From the NCBI GenBank assembly GCA_900548345.1, contig URKA01000033.1, positions 1 through 37,297 of the forward strand: a stretch of DNA of 37,297 nucleotides. The letters run 5' to 3'. Shown here one piece after another: positions 15,686 to 25,449 of this stretch. The position numbers were made by a program, and so were the translations under genes. Position 1 is the first letter of the stretch; each line of letters starts with the position of its first letter. Under the pieces are notes generated by a model that ran no database searches, had not been told where the DNA came from, and worked only from the letters and a program-made list of their open reading frames with translations. This DNA comes from an uncultured Paraprevotella sp. GTDB lineage: Bacteria; Bacteroidota; Bacteroidia; Bacteroidales; Bacteroidaceae.

Positions 15686-15795
15686 GCGGACAGGTCAGCG
15701 GCAAAATGCTCACAGGTGAAGAATGAAACGCTCACAGGTGAAGAACGAAACGCTCACAGGTGAAGAATCGGACGGGAACAGGTCCGTTTTTCGGG
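15686..15795. repeat. Array of 22-bp tandem repeats (three good units, two degenerate)
   Basis: Units at 15708-15729, 15730-15751 and 15752-15773 share GCTCACAGGTGAAGAA followed by six variable bases. The 22-bp blocks on either side (15686-15707 and 15774-15795) keep ACAGGT in the same phase and look like decayed units. Each full unit contains the near-palindrome TCACAGGTGA. The array lies in the 402-bp gap between ileS and the last SusD gene, which otherwise holds the ileS promoter and the inverted repeat at 15878-15949. Confidence 0.8.
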
Positions 15796-15877
15796 ACGAA
15801 AATGATGTGACAAAAACATTACGGAAAAGGCGGCCTGATTCGGAGGGTTACAAAAGCAGAATGGCACGGAGATTAAA

Positions 15878-15949
15878 CGGATTAAGCGAATTGGCACGGA
15901 TTCCACTTCTTTAAAAAGAAAAGAAATCCGTGCCAATTCGCTTAATCCG
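15878..15949 (-). terminator. Perfect 25-bp inverted repeat at the 3' end of the SusCD/FAS1 operon
   Basis: The arms 15878-15902 and 15925-15948/9 are perfect reverse complements (centre text ATTCGCTTAATCC / GGATTAAGCGAAT), with a 22-nt A/T-rich loop. It begins about 20 bp after the SusD stop codon at 15972. In the minus-strand transcript it forms a very stable hairpin, probably marking the 3' end of the operon. No long T-tract follows, so an mRNA-stabilising or processing role is equally possible. Confidence 0.6.
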
Positions 15950-15971
15950 CGTCATCCGCGGGCGATAGGGC

Positions 15972-18188
15972 TTAGAAGCCCATCTTGCCCTGCCACTTCA
16001 TGAACCAGTTGTTTCTGTCGAGCAACCGGCCGTAGAGACTACCGTTCTGGCTGTTTTCACCTTCACGTTTGCTGACCGGAGCGGCCACAATCGTATTGTC
16101 GTTGTAACGGATGGCATGACGCATCAGGTCGTAGAAACGCTTGCCTTCCATACAGGTTTCCAATGCCATCTCATCCAGAATCATCTGGTCTACCTTGCGT
16201 TGCTCCTGTTGCTTGTTGTCGCCATAGTGGGCCCATTCCCTCAGCAACTGCACTTTATATGCGGTCAGGCTATAAGGTGTAGAACTACCGTTGACAAGAA
16301 CTGTTTTAGACTCGCCCTCGTTCCACAACTTGTCGAAAAGTTCTTCTTTCGTCTTACCGGGATATGCAGCCTGGAATCCGTCTGTGGTACCGAACATGGT
16401 TATCAGGAAATCATTACGGCCATAAGCATCGTGCTCCTCAAAGGTTTCCCACCATATATCAATGTATGAAGTCAAGCTCTGTTCATAGCTTGCTTTCATG
16501 GCATCATAGTCGGCATTACCTTCGCCCGACACGACAGGATAAGCATACGATGCATCCCATTCGGCGTAACCGCAACCGCGGGAATGAATACCCATGGTAA
16601 TCATATAGGTACTCTGTACATCGTCCGGTATCACTTGCGCACCTTGACGAGAATAATAATTGCCGAAATCCCACTCAGGAGACAATTCATTCACAACATA
16701 ATTATATTCATCTTCATTACAATAAGCCAGCACGCTATCCCGTACCGTAAGGCCTCCTAACCCGTTTGCCAAAACGGCATGAGCCAGACGGGGGAATCCG
16801 CCATTGTTCAATGCCTCTGCCATGCGGAGGAACAAATCCGTCTTACGGTAAATCCAGATGTCACGCTCCGAACAAGACTTTTTTATCAACTGTAGGGTCG
16901 TGGCTTCTTCCAAAGCCCCTCCGTCTTGTGTCTGCGACCTCCAGACCTGACTCAGTCGGAGGTCACCGTTGTTCAAAGGCCGTGTAGAAGTAGGTACTTC
17001 CATAAACATCGGATTTCCCGTACTGCTATCCAACCAACCATAACAGAAATGCTGGGCACGGCTCATTTCTTGCAGGCGGACAGAAGGAGAGATGCAGAAA
17101 TCCGTAAGAATAGGAAGTTCTCTTAGGATCCCCCCGTCCTCCTCTGCATTGGTATACAGATAACGCATGTTGTTATAATATCCCTGATAAGCCAAGGAGT
17201 CCATCGGAATCATCGTGACAAGCTCACCGTTACTGCCTCCTCTATTATTCGAGAACAAATTATCATACGAGAAAGACCAGAAAAGATTAACCTGTGTCGG
17301 GTCGTCGCGCAACGTCTGGATATTGTTATTGTTTCTTTTATTTTCTTCCAAAATATTCCAACTGGCGTGATAAGCGTTCGCAGTGATATTGTAATAGCTC
17401 TTATTATATGCGCCGACACCTCCCCTACGGTAAATCCACGAAGCATATCTTTTGGCTGCCATACGGTAATCGCTTTGGGAACCGGTCAATGACGCCCTCC
17501 ACAAATACATGTCACCCAATACCACATCCACCGGGAAGAAACAGTTGCCCATAAGCAGGTTGCCCACAGAGTGCAACATCGGGAACTCCGTTGTGCTGTA
17601 GTTGGGGTCTGAGGTCAAATCTTCGATGAAGAAGTCGCAGATTTCCTGCAGATTCTTTCTCGGATAGTCCTTCGCGGCATCGGCCTCTGTCAGGATAGGC
17701 TCGGTGTAGAACTGCACGGAACCGTAGTTCAGCGCCAGTTGCAGATAAGTCCATGCACGGATAGCCTTGACCTGTACGTACTCGCGCCAGAATATCTTTT
17801 CGGCAGAAGTATTGACGGCATTCATATCGGCATGTGCCAGATAATAGTTGCAATTGTTGATGACTGCATAATAATCGCGGGGATTATTGTATACATTGTC
17901 GTCATCTATCGTAAAGTTCGCCATCTGGAGCAAATCCTGGTCGGCCGTGTTCTTGACAGATACAAGGTCGCCGCGCACCTCACCCAGAAGGTGAGTGCGC
18001 TCGGCTATGGCCTGGAGCTTGTAGATGATACCCACCAACGAGTTGGCGGTATCTGCCGGAGTTTTCAGATGGTCGTCGTAAATCACGAACTTGGAGTCGC
18101 TTTCCAACATATCCTCGCATGAAGATGTGAAAGCCCCCACCCCGGCCAGCAACATGATTACCTTAAATATATAAGAATTGTATTTCAT
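15972..18188 (-). CDS. SusD/RagB-family outer membrane lipoprotein (second pair)
   Basis: A 738-residue surface lipoprotein that would lid the SusC channel encoded directly upstream. The signal ends AFTSSCEDMLESD (Cys24, acidic residues next, typical of surface-exposed lipoproteins). The SusD N-terminal helices include KAIRAWTYLQLALNYGSV, the counterpart of the usual RALCYFYLV segment. The C-terminal signature is MALETCMEGKRFYDLMRHAIRY. At about 740 residues it is longer than many SusD proteins (500-650), with extra sequence in the middle third. It is the last gene of the operon and starts 14 bp after the SusC stop. The ligand is unknown. Confidence 0.92.
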   Translation of the reverse strand: MKYNSYIFKVIMLLAGVGAFTSSCEDMLESDSKFVIYDDHLKTPADTANSLVGIIYKLQAIAERTHLLGEVRGDLVSVKNTADQDLLQMANFTIDDDNVYNNPRDYYAVINNCNYYLAHADMNAVNTSAEKIFWREYVQVKAIRAWTYLQLALNYGSVQFYTEPILTEADAAKDYPRKNLQEICDFFIEDLTSDPNYSTTEFPMLHSVGNLLMGNCFFPVDVVLGDMYLWRASLTGSQSDYRMAAKRYASWIYRRGGVGAYNKSYYNITANAYHASWNILEENKRNNNNIQTLRDDPTQVNLFWSFSYDNLFSNNRGGSNGELVTMIPMDSLAYQGYYNNMRYLYTNAEEDGGILRELPILTDFCISPSVRLQEMSRAQHFCYGWLDSSTGNPMFMEVPTSTRPLNNGDLRLSQVWRSQTQDGGALEEATTLQLIKKSCSERDIWIYRKTDLFLRMAEALNNGGFPRLAHAVLANGLGGLTVRDSVLAYCNEDEYNYVVNELSPEWDFGNYYSRQGAQVIPDDVQSTYMITMGIHSRGCGYAEWDASYAYPVVSGEGNADYDAMKASYEQSLTSYIDIWWETFEEHDAYGRNDFLITMFGTTDGFQAAYPGKTKEELFDKLWNEGESKTVLVNGSSTPYSLTAYKVQLLREWAHYGDNKQQEQRKVDQMILDEMALETCMEGKRFYDLMRHAIRYNDNTIVAAPVSKREGENSQNGSLYGRLLDRNNWFMKWQGKMGF

Positions 18189-18202
18189 ATCTGTAACATA
18201 AA

Positions 18203-21200
18203 TTAAAGGTTGATTTTAATACCGAGCATAAAGTTCCGGCTGTGGGCCAGAAGACCGCGGTCGATTCCTTGTTCCAGCACTCCGTTACCCAAAGAGAATT
18301 CGGGGTCCAGACCGATGTAGCGTGTCAGGGTGAACAAGTTGTTGGCCTGTCCCCAGAATGTCAGACCGTGAATGTATGTATTGTTGATAGGCAACTCGTA
18401 ACTCAGTGTGAGTGACTTCAGGCGCAGATAGCTTCCGTCTTCAATCCAACGGTCGCTGAAACGGCTGTTGCCCATCGGGTCACCGTAAGCTGCTTTCGGC
18501 ATGTCGGTAGCCTGACCTTCATACCTCCAGCGGTTCACCATGGCTGTGGTCTGGTTCATGAAACGGCTTCCGCTTTCCAGCTGCATACGGGTGTAGTTGA
18601 ACACATCGTTGCCTAAGCTGTAGTTGAAGTTGATGTCCAGACGCAAACGCTTGTAGGTGACTGAGGTGAAGATGTTACCGTAAATATCCGGATTCGGATT
18701 GCCAATCACCTGCATGTCTTTCTCATTGATGATCTTGTCACCGTTCTGGTCTACGAACTTCACGTCGCCCGCGCCGAAATCGGCCTCACGCTCACCGTTG
18801 ATACCTACAAGGTAGAGTCCGTCGGCTGCCGCTTCATCGGTGGTGGCATATACGCAGGTCCCGCTTGAGGTCACACCGGTCTTGTAACCGTAGAACATGT
18901 TCACGGGCTGGCCGATTTGCAAACGCACGGTTGCCCCGTACACGTTGGTTTCGATGTAATCCTGTCCGTCGGGAAGGGCGGTCAGTTTGTTCTTGTAATG
19001 ACCTACACTTGCGCCGAGCTCCCAGTTCCAGTCCTTACGGGCCAACAGGTGTGCATTGAAACTGATGTCGTAGCCTCTGTTCTTCAAGGAACCGCCGTTG
19101 CTCCAGTTGGAAGTCATACCGCTGACGAATCCGACTTCCTTCAATGTCAACAGGTTGTTTGTCTTGCTTCTGAAGTAATTGAACCTGATGTTCAAACGGT
19201 TCTTCAGCACGTTCATGTCGAAGCCTACATTGAAACGGTGGTTGGTTTCCCACTGCACGCGTGTGTTACCGATATTGCCGAGGGTCAAACCGTTGGCCTG
19301 TGTCATGAAAAGCACGCTGTTGAAATACGTGCGTGACGCATCGCCTTCGATACCGTCGTTACCGCTCATGCTGTAACCGAGCGTCAGCTTGAAGTAGTCA
19401 ACACCCTTGATATTGAGCCAGTCTTCATTGGTCACCACCCACGCGGCCTGAATGCTGGGGAATACGCCCCAAGGCACACCGCACATCTTGAATCCGCTGG
19501 TCACGTCACGGCCGAAGCGCGAAGAGCTCTCTATGGCCAGATCGCCCTGCAGATAGTAACGCTCACGGTAGTTGTAGCGGGCCTGTGCATACCATGCCAC
19601 AGACGTCCAGCTGTTGTCGGAACCCGAAGAGAACTTGTTCACGGTGCCGCCAATGGCCGGAGTCTTGTCGTTTCCGGTATTGTAGCCCAACTGCGTATCC
19701 ACCGCATAACTGTCGTGCATGTAGCGGAAACCGCCCATGACATCAATGGTGTGCGCATCGTACTGGTTGCCCCATTTCACCCTTGTATCGCTCAGGATGG
19801 AATTGGACTTGGCATACATCGAGCGCATTTCATTGTCCATGGTAGCCTTTAATGTAGATACGTAATAACTGGGCACACCGTTCAACGGCACATAATATAC
19901 ATCGCTCGTATTGGTCAGCGTATAGCTGAACAGGGATGAGATATTCAGATGCTTGTTGACATTCCACTCCGGTGTCAGCGCGATATTGACGAAACTGTTC
20001 TCAAAATAGTTCTTGTTGCGCGCCGTTCCATATTCATTGATGGCAGCCGGGTTGGACAGTCTCCAGTTGGCATTCCGCATAAGGTCGGAAGAAGCCGCCA
20101 CCTCATTGATGTAATCTTCATCGTCCGGGTCGAAACGGGCCGGATTGATGGCTCCGTTGGCATAGACATAAGGACTCAGCATAGGACTCTTCGCCCAACC
20201 TAAGAAGTTCAGGGATGTAACGGCCTTCTCGTCATAGCCGGAAGGTGCGCCCTGGTCTTTCAGGTTTCGCGTAGTGTTGCTGAAAGAGGTGTCGAAACGG
20301 AAGTTGAAATGGTCGCTCAACTTGATGTCGGTATTGAAACGGATGTTGAGACGGTTCATGTTGTTTTCTTCCATTGTGCTCTGTGCACCGGTATACCCCA
20401 TCGAAAGCGCGTAGCTGGCTACATCTCCTCCACCCTGTACGGTGATCTTGTAGTTTTGCTGGAAGGCCTCACGGTAGATGTAATCGTCCCAGTCGGTATC
20501 ATTGTTGTATTTGTTATACCAATAATAGTTCTTGTCCGTATTCAGGAAACGGATGTCCGTGATGTCCGCTTTCGTCGACGGTATCATATCGGATGCGTAG
20601 TTCTTGAATTGGGCCGCATTCATGACCGAATAGGACTTGGGCAACAAGGTGATGCCGGCTGATACGGTGGCATCGATTTTGGTAGCCAGACTGCTACAGC
20701 GCTTCGTGGTAATCAGAATGACACCGTTGGCACCTTTGGCACCGTAAATGGCCGTTCCGTTGGCCATGACTTCCACCTTGGCAATATCATTCACATCCAA
20801 TGCGGTCAACACGTCATTGTAGAATCCATCGTGCAACATGGAACGGTCGTATTGCTGGTCGAGAATGACTCCGTCGATTACTATCAACGGCTGTGCGTTC
20901 CCGTGCAAAGAGGAAATACCGCCGATGGTCATGTAACTGCCCATACCCGGCGTGCCGCTACGGGATACCGTATGGACGGCAGCTCCCAACTGGTCGCCGA
21001 TTTCAGAAGAGATGTTGATGGCCGAGCTGTAATCGAAATTGTCGGCCACGGCGTTGTTCAGGATATTCACGTCTTTCTCGTACTTCGCACGCATAGTCGT
21101 GGAATACATCATGATGTCCTGCAGAACACCGGATTTGTTCACTCCGCAACGTATATCATTAAAGTCCGGAGCGGTCACCTTCAATGCCGTCGCATATTCG

Positions 21201-21472
21201 GGAATCTCAAACTTGAACGTTCCGTCCTCGTCCGTCAGCGCACTGTAACCGGAATATCCGCTCACGGAAACCAACGCACCGGCTACCGGTGATTTCGTAG
21301 CCGCACTCATCACGCGTCCCGATACCGTTCTTGTCTTTACGTTCGCCTTGACCGGACGGCTCGCTCTTTCCTTAGCCACTGTGCTGTCTTCCGCAGCAAC
21401 TTCATCCTGCGCATACACGCCTAATGAGCCGGCCATCAACAAAGCCAAACAATAAAATCTATATCTTTTCAT
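18203..21472 (-). CDS. SusC/RagA TonB-linked outer membrane transporter (second pair)
   Basis: A 1089-residue TonB-dependent channel. A signal peptide (residues 1-21, ending VYA) and a low-complexity acidic/basic linker (22-47) precede a carboxypeptidase-regulatory-like domain (about 48-122; TVSGRVMSAATKSPVAGALVSV). The plug (about 150-258) has PLIVIDGVILDQ and the SusC signature AIYGAKGANGVILITTKR, and a 22-strand-type barrel follows. The C-terminal region has SYLRLKSLTLSYELP and NNLFTLTRYIGLDPE, both SusC hallmarks. I cannot find the usual TonB-box text (DEVVVTGYG-like) between regulatory domain and plug; that stretch reads LQDIMMYSTTMRAKYEKDV. It is 30 bp downstream of a FAS1 gene and 14 bp upstream of its SusD partner. 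Confidence 0.93.
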   Translation of the reverse strand: MKRYRFYCLALLMAGSLGVYAQDEVAAEDSTVAKERASRPVKANVKTRTVSGRVMSAATKSPVAGALVSVSGYSGYSALTDEDGTFKFEIPEYATALKVTAPDFNDIRCGVNKSGVLQDIMMYSTTMRAKYEKDVNILNNAVADNFDYSSAINISSEIGDQLGAAVHTVSRSGTPGMGSYMTIGGISSLHGNAQPLIVIDGVILDQQYDRSMLHDGFYNDVLTALDVNDIAKVEVMANGTAIYGAKGANGVILITTKRCSSLATKIDATVSAGITLLPKSYSVMNAAQFKNYASDMIPSTKADITDIRFLNTDKNYYWYNKYNNDTDWDDYIYREAFQQNYKITVQGGGDVASYALSMGYTGAQSTMEENNMNRLNIRFNTDIKLSDHFNFRFDTSFSNTTRNLKDQGAPSGYDEKAVTSLNFLGWAKSPMLSPYVYANGAINPARFDPDDEDYINEVAASSDLMRNANWRLSNPAAINEYGTARNKNYFENSFVNIALTPEWNVNKHLNISSLFSYTLTNTSDVYYVPLNGVPSYYVSTLKATMDNEMRSMYAKSNSILSDTRVKWGNQYDAHTIDVMGGFRYMHDSYAVDTQLGYNTGNDKTPAIGGTVNKFSSGSDNSWTSVAWYAQARYNYRERYYLQGDLAIESSSRFGRDVTSGFKMCGVPWGVFPSIQAAWVVTNEDWLNIKGVDYFKLTLGYSMSGNDGIEGDASRTYFNSVLFMTQANGLTLGNIGNTRVQWETNHRFNVGFDMNVLKNRLNIRFNYFRSKTNNLLTLKEVGFVSGMTSNWSNGGSLKNRGYDISFNAHLLARKDWNWELGASVGHYKNKLTALPDGQDYIETNVYGATVRLQIGQPVNMFYGYKTGVTSSGTCVYATTDEAAADGLYLVGINGEREADFGAGDVKFVDQNGDKIINEKDMQVIGNPNPDIYGNIFTSVTYKRLRLDINFNYSLGNDVFNYTRMQLESGSRFMNQTTAMVNRWRYEGQATDMPKAAYGDPMGNSRFSDRWIEDGSYLRLKSLTLSYELPINNTYIHGLTFWGQANNLFTLTRYIGLDPEFSLGNGVLEQGIDRGLLAHSRNFMLGIKINL

Positions 21473-21502
21473 TATAATTCTTCTATAATATTAGACATTC
21501 AG

Positions 21503-23257
21503 TTATTCCCCCTCTTTTCCTTCTGTAGTGAGACGGGGCTCGAAAATAATGCAGTCGATAGCGAGGTTCGGAGAATACTTCTTGTTATTCTTCGAGATTT
21601 TCGCACTGACAGTCAATCTCACACGCTGTTCTGTCTCAAAAGCGAAATTGCACACTCTGGGGATGAAGGCAGCCCTGCCTTCTGTCACACAGATGGTATC
21701 CATTTTCGTACCGTCCACAATGAATTTCTTGTTACCGAAATTATCCGGCTTGGTAAGCCATGCGTTGCTTTCATTCCTATAATAATTCAACCCCACGGAA
21801 ACCTCACGGTTCAATATATCCGTGGCCTCTTCCGTTTCAGCCTTTCTTGTGGCAAACACGATTTTTATATCGTAAGGACAATTGGACAAGGTATTAGGGA
21901 TATTGAAAGTAATGGACGGAGTATAATTGAGTCCCGGATTAATATCCGACACTACGATGTAACTACCACCGGATACCTTATACTCATCATTGTTCTGACT
22001 TTCCCTCGTACGCACATACTTCTTCTCATCGAAATCTTGATGGTATTGGGTATTTTCAGCTTCAACCTTGATGGTACGGATAAATGTCTTCTCCGGAAGG
22101 ATGCGCCAGTCGTCCGTCTTGTACAGGAGTCCGTTGCTACATTCTTCAGGCGACAATCCATTGAGGATACCACCGTCTTCAAAAGGCTTGATGAACGAGT
22201 ATGCTCCGTCATAGTCGGTCATGTATGCTCCATCCCATATCGTCGATGTGATGGAATCCTTCATGGTCGGGTCTTTCTGACGACGCACATTGAAGAAACA
22301 GCTCTCAATCAACGCCGTTCTGGCATACAGGTTCTTTAAAGAGTCTCTGTAGGCAGTAAGTCTGGCAGGAGCTACTGCATCGTGTGCACAAATAAAGTAT
22401 TTCTTGTAGTCTTCCACTTTTTCTTCCCATACCTTATTGGTCGGAGCAAGGAAATAATAGACGGAATCTTCCGAATCAATATACGCCTTTCTTTCATAAC
22501 CGTTGAGGGGTGACTTATCTCCGAAGAAGGTGTTCCTGCGATAAACTACGGAATCCACATAATGCTGGTTGCCATCGCTGTCAATATCGCCCGGCACACT
22601 GGCATTGAGGTCGAGGAACTCTTCCTCATACTGCAACAGGAAGTTGGCCACACTGTCCAAAGCATAAGGACCGTCAGCGTCAAGGGTATCTGCCTGTACG
22701 GCTTCCCATACGTTGCGGAAATAAGGCACATCTTTCTCTATCTTATAAATCATTCCGTTCCGGGAGGGCATGCGCACATCGGATATCGACACGTTGTCGT
22801 TGACGGAAGACGGACTAACCGTCATATACTTTCCGCTTCTCATCTTTATCTTTCCGGAACTCTGGCTGTTAAGCTGGTAATTGGACAAGGAAATATGGTT
22901 CATGACGAATTCCTTGATGGCTGCATTCTGCTCGCCGGTACGGCCTGCGGCCTTATCCTTGTTATAGGTTTCAATCCATTTGTCCGCTTCCGCATCGGTA
23001 ATTACGGGCGCCCATACCGTATACATCTGGGGTGAATTGAGAATCTCAGCATAGCCGCAAGCCTCCAACACGCGGTTGAAAGGAGCCAACTCACTGTCCG
23101 TTTGTAAATTCTCCCACAAAGAAGCACCGGTCTTTCCATTGGCAAACTCTCCGTTCACATCATAATGGTCATCCCATGTATCGTTGCAGGAAGGGCAAGC
23201 GATTGCGGCAACAAATGCCGCAATGCTTACTCGCAAATAATATTTAACTGTTTTCAT
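21503..23257 (-). CDS. FAS1 (fasciclin) domain lipoprotein, 584 aa
   Basis: A predicted lipoprotein with cysteines at 21 and 24. The text SCNDTWDDHYD after the second is typical of Bacteroidales FAS1 lipoproteins and supplies acidic residues just after the cysteine. A first FAS1-like domain (about 40-175) has LWENLQTDSELAPFNRVLEACG, YTVWAPV and MIYKIEKDVPY. A second degenerate one spans about 185-390 (FLAPTNKVWEE, NGLLYKTDDWRILP). The C-terminal third (about 395-580) is a beta-rich module (IKVEAENTQYHQD, SIVVSDI-like strands) that may be a ligand-binding jelly roll. FAS1 domains mediate adhesion and protein or glycan binding. It lies 24 bp after the preceding FAS1 gene. Confidence 0.85.
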   Translation of the reverse strand: MKTVKYYLRVSIAAFVAAIACPSCNDTWDDHYDVNGEFANGKTGASLWENLQTDSELAPFNRVLEACGYAEILNSPQMYTVWAPVITDAEADKWIETYNKDKAAGRTGEQNAAIKEFVMNHISLSNYQLNSQSSGKIKMRSGKYMTVSPSSVNDNVSISDVRMPSRNGMIYKIEKDVPYFRNVWEAVQADTLDADGPYALDSVANFLLQYEEEFLDLNASVPGDIDSDGNQHYVDSVVYRRNTFFGDKSPLNGYERKAYIDSEDSVYYFLAPTNKVWEEKVEDYKKYFICAHDAVAPARLTAYRDSLKNLYARTALIESCFFNVRRQKDPTMKDSITSTIWDGAYMTDYDGAYSFIKPFEDGGILNGLSPEECSNGLLYKTDDWRILPEKTFIRTIKVEAENTQYHQDFDEKKYVRTRESQNNDEYKVSGGSYIVVSDINPGLNYTPSITFNIPNTLSNCPYDIKIVFATRKAETEEATDILNREVSVGLNYYRNESNAWLTKPDNFGNKKFIVDGTKMDTICVTEGRAAFIPRVCNFAFETEQRVRLTVSAKISKNNKKYSPNLAIDCIIFEPRLTTEGKEGE

Positions 23258-23281
23258 GTACTTTGTATTAAGCGTCCTACA

Positions 23282-25447
23282 TTAATATAAATCCTCTCCG
23301 AATCCGTCTACACCGCAAATCGTGCTCGGAACCAACTCCAGATAATCGAGCATGAAAGCCGCACCGTTCGCGCTACTGTATACGGAACGTACACGGATGG
23401 TATGGTACTCATCACCGGTAACGTCGACCTTACAGATGACAATACGGTAGTTCTCACGGATGTTATCGAACTGTCCCATCTCGCCGGCCATAAAGACAGG
23501 AGGAGGAGTCGTATATTTCGTGGCAGCACCGCCATAAATATGGAACATGCTTCTCGGGCCGCGATAGAAACCGTTGTTCTTCAAGGTCTGGTTGTTCTCC
23601 ATAATGGCTTCGTCTTCGTTTCCTAAATCACCGGGCAATTTACCGCCGATGGACGGGTCGTCAATCATCAGACGCATGTCGATAGGAATACCCTGCGGAC
23701 GGCCGTCGAAATAAATCTGGGCCACACCACGCGTGTCATGACCGCCGGAAATACCGATACGCACTTCGTAGTTTCCGCTCGGAAGCGAAGGTATACGGAA
23801 TGTCACGTCGTAAGAAGGGCCTAAGAAGTTGATTTCGTCACCGCCCCAACCATAGAAGGTATTGTGAGGACGCATCACGAAGAAGATGGCGTCGTCGTTG
23901 ATACTTACATTATCCAGATAACCGACCGGCATATAATAGTTCTTGCCGGCAGGATAGGTCTCGTCGATATCGTATGTGTTCGCACCTACCATGAACGGAC
24001 TTCCGTTCAGACGAATATCATTAGTGGTCAGTTCCGGCCACAAGGTCATGAAGTCCGTACGGATTCTGGTATTCATCACGTTGGTACGCATTTCCGTATC
24101 GTACGCCAGGATTCTATCCACATAATACAGGCTACAGTTCAATCCCAAATTGTCGGCAGGCACCGTCACCTTGGCACCTCTCACGCGACTGCTATGGTCG
24201 GTCTCTGCGGCATGGTTCAGATAATAATCGCCGGATTGCTCCACATATCTGTCTACCGACTGGTATACACGCTCAATCTTCATGCTTGAATGTTCAAGCA
24301 TCGTATTGACCCATTCGGTCGGGTCCGCATACAAAGTATTCGTTCCCCACAGGTTGATGAATTTCTCAAGAGAAGTGAACCTTCTGTCCAGAATATGGTA
24401 CGAAATGAACATATTCAAAGGATTCTTCGGATTCTTGTACGCTTCCTTGTCTTTCTTCCAGTACTGTGCCCTGTCCTCACTTGTGATGCCCATATCTTCG
24501 GCCACAGGTGAATACAATTCCACCGCAAGGTCATATACATTGTCAATTGCCGCGTCCAAATCGGCTGCGTCTATGCTATACTGCTTCTTGAACACCTCAT
24601 CGGTAACGGCAAATATCGTATAGCCCTGCAGACGTCGGTCGGGACGTTTCAGACGGTAATGTTCATTGGCGAAACCGGACTGGATGTTCTCCGGCCACGG
24701 GTCGGGATATTTGCTGGGATCGCTGTTGACTCTCTCCATATAGGTCACATCTTCGTAGGGTCTGTTCAGTTTGTCTTCTTCCAGCATGCCCGTAAGACGG
24801 CATATCTCATAGAAGATGGAAATATCACCCCGCTTGGAATTCAAGAAATCGCCTCCAAGGTCCGTTGCCGGCAGAATCACACGGTCGACAGGATGCACCA
24901 TACCGTTCTCACAAGAGTCATTCTTCAATGCATTGATGATGTTCGAATTGCTGTTGACAATCATATAGGGCAAGTTGTCCTTGTCCATCTTGTCACCGGA
25001 CATCTCGAAAGTAAGATAATGGATATCCAGCCAGTTGACGATAGAACCCATCTGCAGGAGTACCTGATCGGTGTTATAGTCGTTTCCTACCGCATCGGCC
25101 AAATGACCGCGTGCCAACGTGTCGCACACCGCATCCGGAATATCGTTGAGGGAGGCATAATGATGCTCTGCCATATACGTATACATGGCATCGTTGGTAG
25201 GCGGGAACATCACATACTTTCCACGGGAATGCAAGACATTCATGTAACCTGCACGTTCCACCACCTGACGGAACATGGAGAACTGCTCCCTGTTCTTCAG
25301 ATAATCATCCAGCATTTCGCCGGTAAAGGTATAATAACTTTCTGCAGGCATATCATCATTACAACTTGTAAAGATGTTCATCTGCAGGGTCAGCAGGAGC
25401 ATGACTCCCGCCGACATGAGTATGCTATATAAACGTTTCATAGTCAT
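23282..25447 (-). CDS. FAS1 (fasciclin) domain lipoprotein, 721 aa
   Basis: A lipoprotein with signal MKRLYSILMSAGVMLLLT and Cys29 followed by NDD, an acidic surface-export type context. FAS1 domain 1 (about 40-195) shows FRQVVERAGYMNVL, KYVMFPPTNDAMYTYM and GMVHPVDRVILP. Domain 2 (about 205-425) shows YTIFAVTDEVFKK, MFISYHILDRRF and CSLYYVDRILAYD. The C-terminal part (about 440-715) is a beta-sandwich-like module with VTFRIPSLPSGNYEVRIG and AQIYFDGRPQGIPIDM, resembling carbohydrate-binding folds. It starts 2 bp after the first SusD gene, so translation is probably coupled. I expect it to act as an extra surface binding subunit of the first SusCD complex; that is inference. Confidence 0.87.
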   Translation of the reverse strand: MTMKRLYSILMSAGVMLLLTLQMNIFTSCNDDMPAESYYTFTGEMLDDYLKNREQFSMFRQVVERAGYMNVLHSRGKYVMFPPTNDAMYTYMAEHHYASLNDIPDAVCDTLARGHLADAVGNDYNTDQVLLQMGSIVNWLDIHYLTFEMSGDKMDKDNLPYMIVNSNSNIINALKNDSCENGMVHPVDRVILPATDLGGDFLNSKRGDISIFYEICRLTGMLEEDKLNRPYEDVTYMERVNSDPSKYPDPWPENIQSGFANEHYRLKRPDRRLQGYTIFAVTDEVFKKQYSIDAADLDAAIDNVYDLAVELYSPVAEDMGITSEDRAQYWKKDKEAYKNPKNPLNMFISYHILDRRFTSLEKFINLWGTNTLYADPTEWVNTMLEHSSMKIERVYQSVDRYVEQSGDYYLNHAAETDHSSRVRGAKVTVPADNLGLNCSLYYVDRILAYDTEMRTNVMNTRIRTDFMTLWPELTTNDIRLNGSPFMVGANTYDIDETYPAGKNYYMPVGYLDNVSINDDAIFFVMRPHNTFYGWGGDEINFLGPSYDVTFRIPSLPSGNYEVRIGISGGHDTRGVAQIYFDGRPQGIPIDMRLMIDDPSIGGKLPGDLGNEDEAIMENNQTLKNNGFYRGPRSMFHIYGGAATKYTTPPPVFMAGEMGQFDNIRENYRIVICKVDVTGDEYHTIRVRSVYSSANGAAFMLDYLELVPSTICGVDGFGEDLY

Positions 25448-25449
25448 TA

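Noticed and set aside
15754..15936. 60-codon minus-strand frame in the gap after the last SusD gene
   Set aside because: It runs through the 25-bp inverted repeat and the 22-bp repeats and has no coding signature.
24502..24512. CCACAGGTGAA match inside the 721-aa FAS1 gene
   Set aside because: It is a short coincidental match to the 22-bp repeat within coding sequence, without the conserved flanks or phasing.
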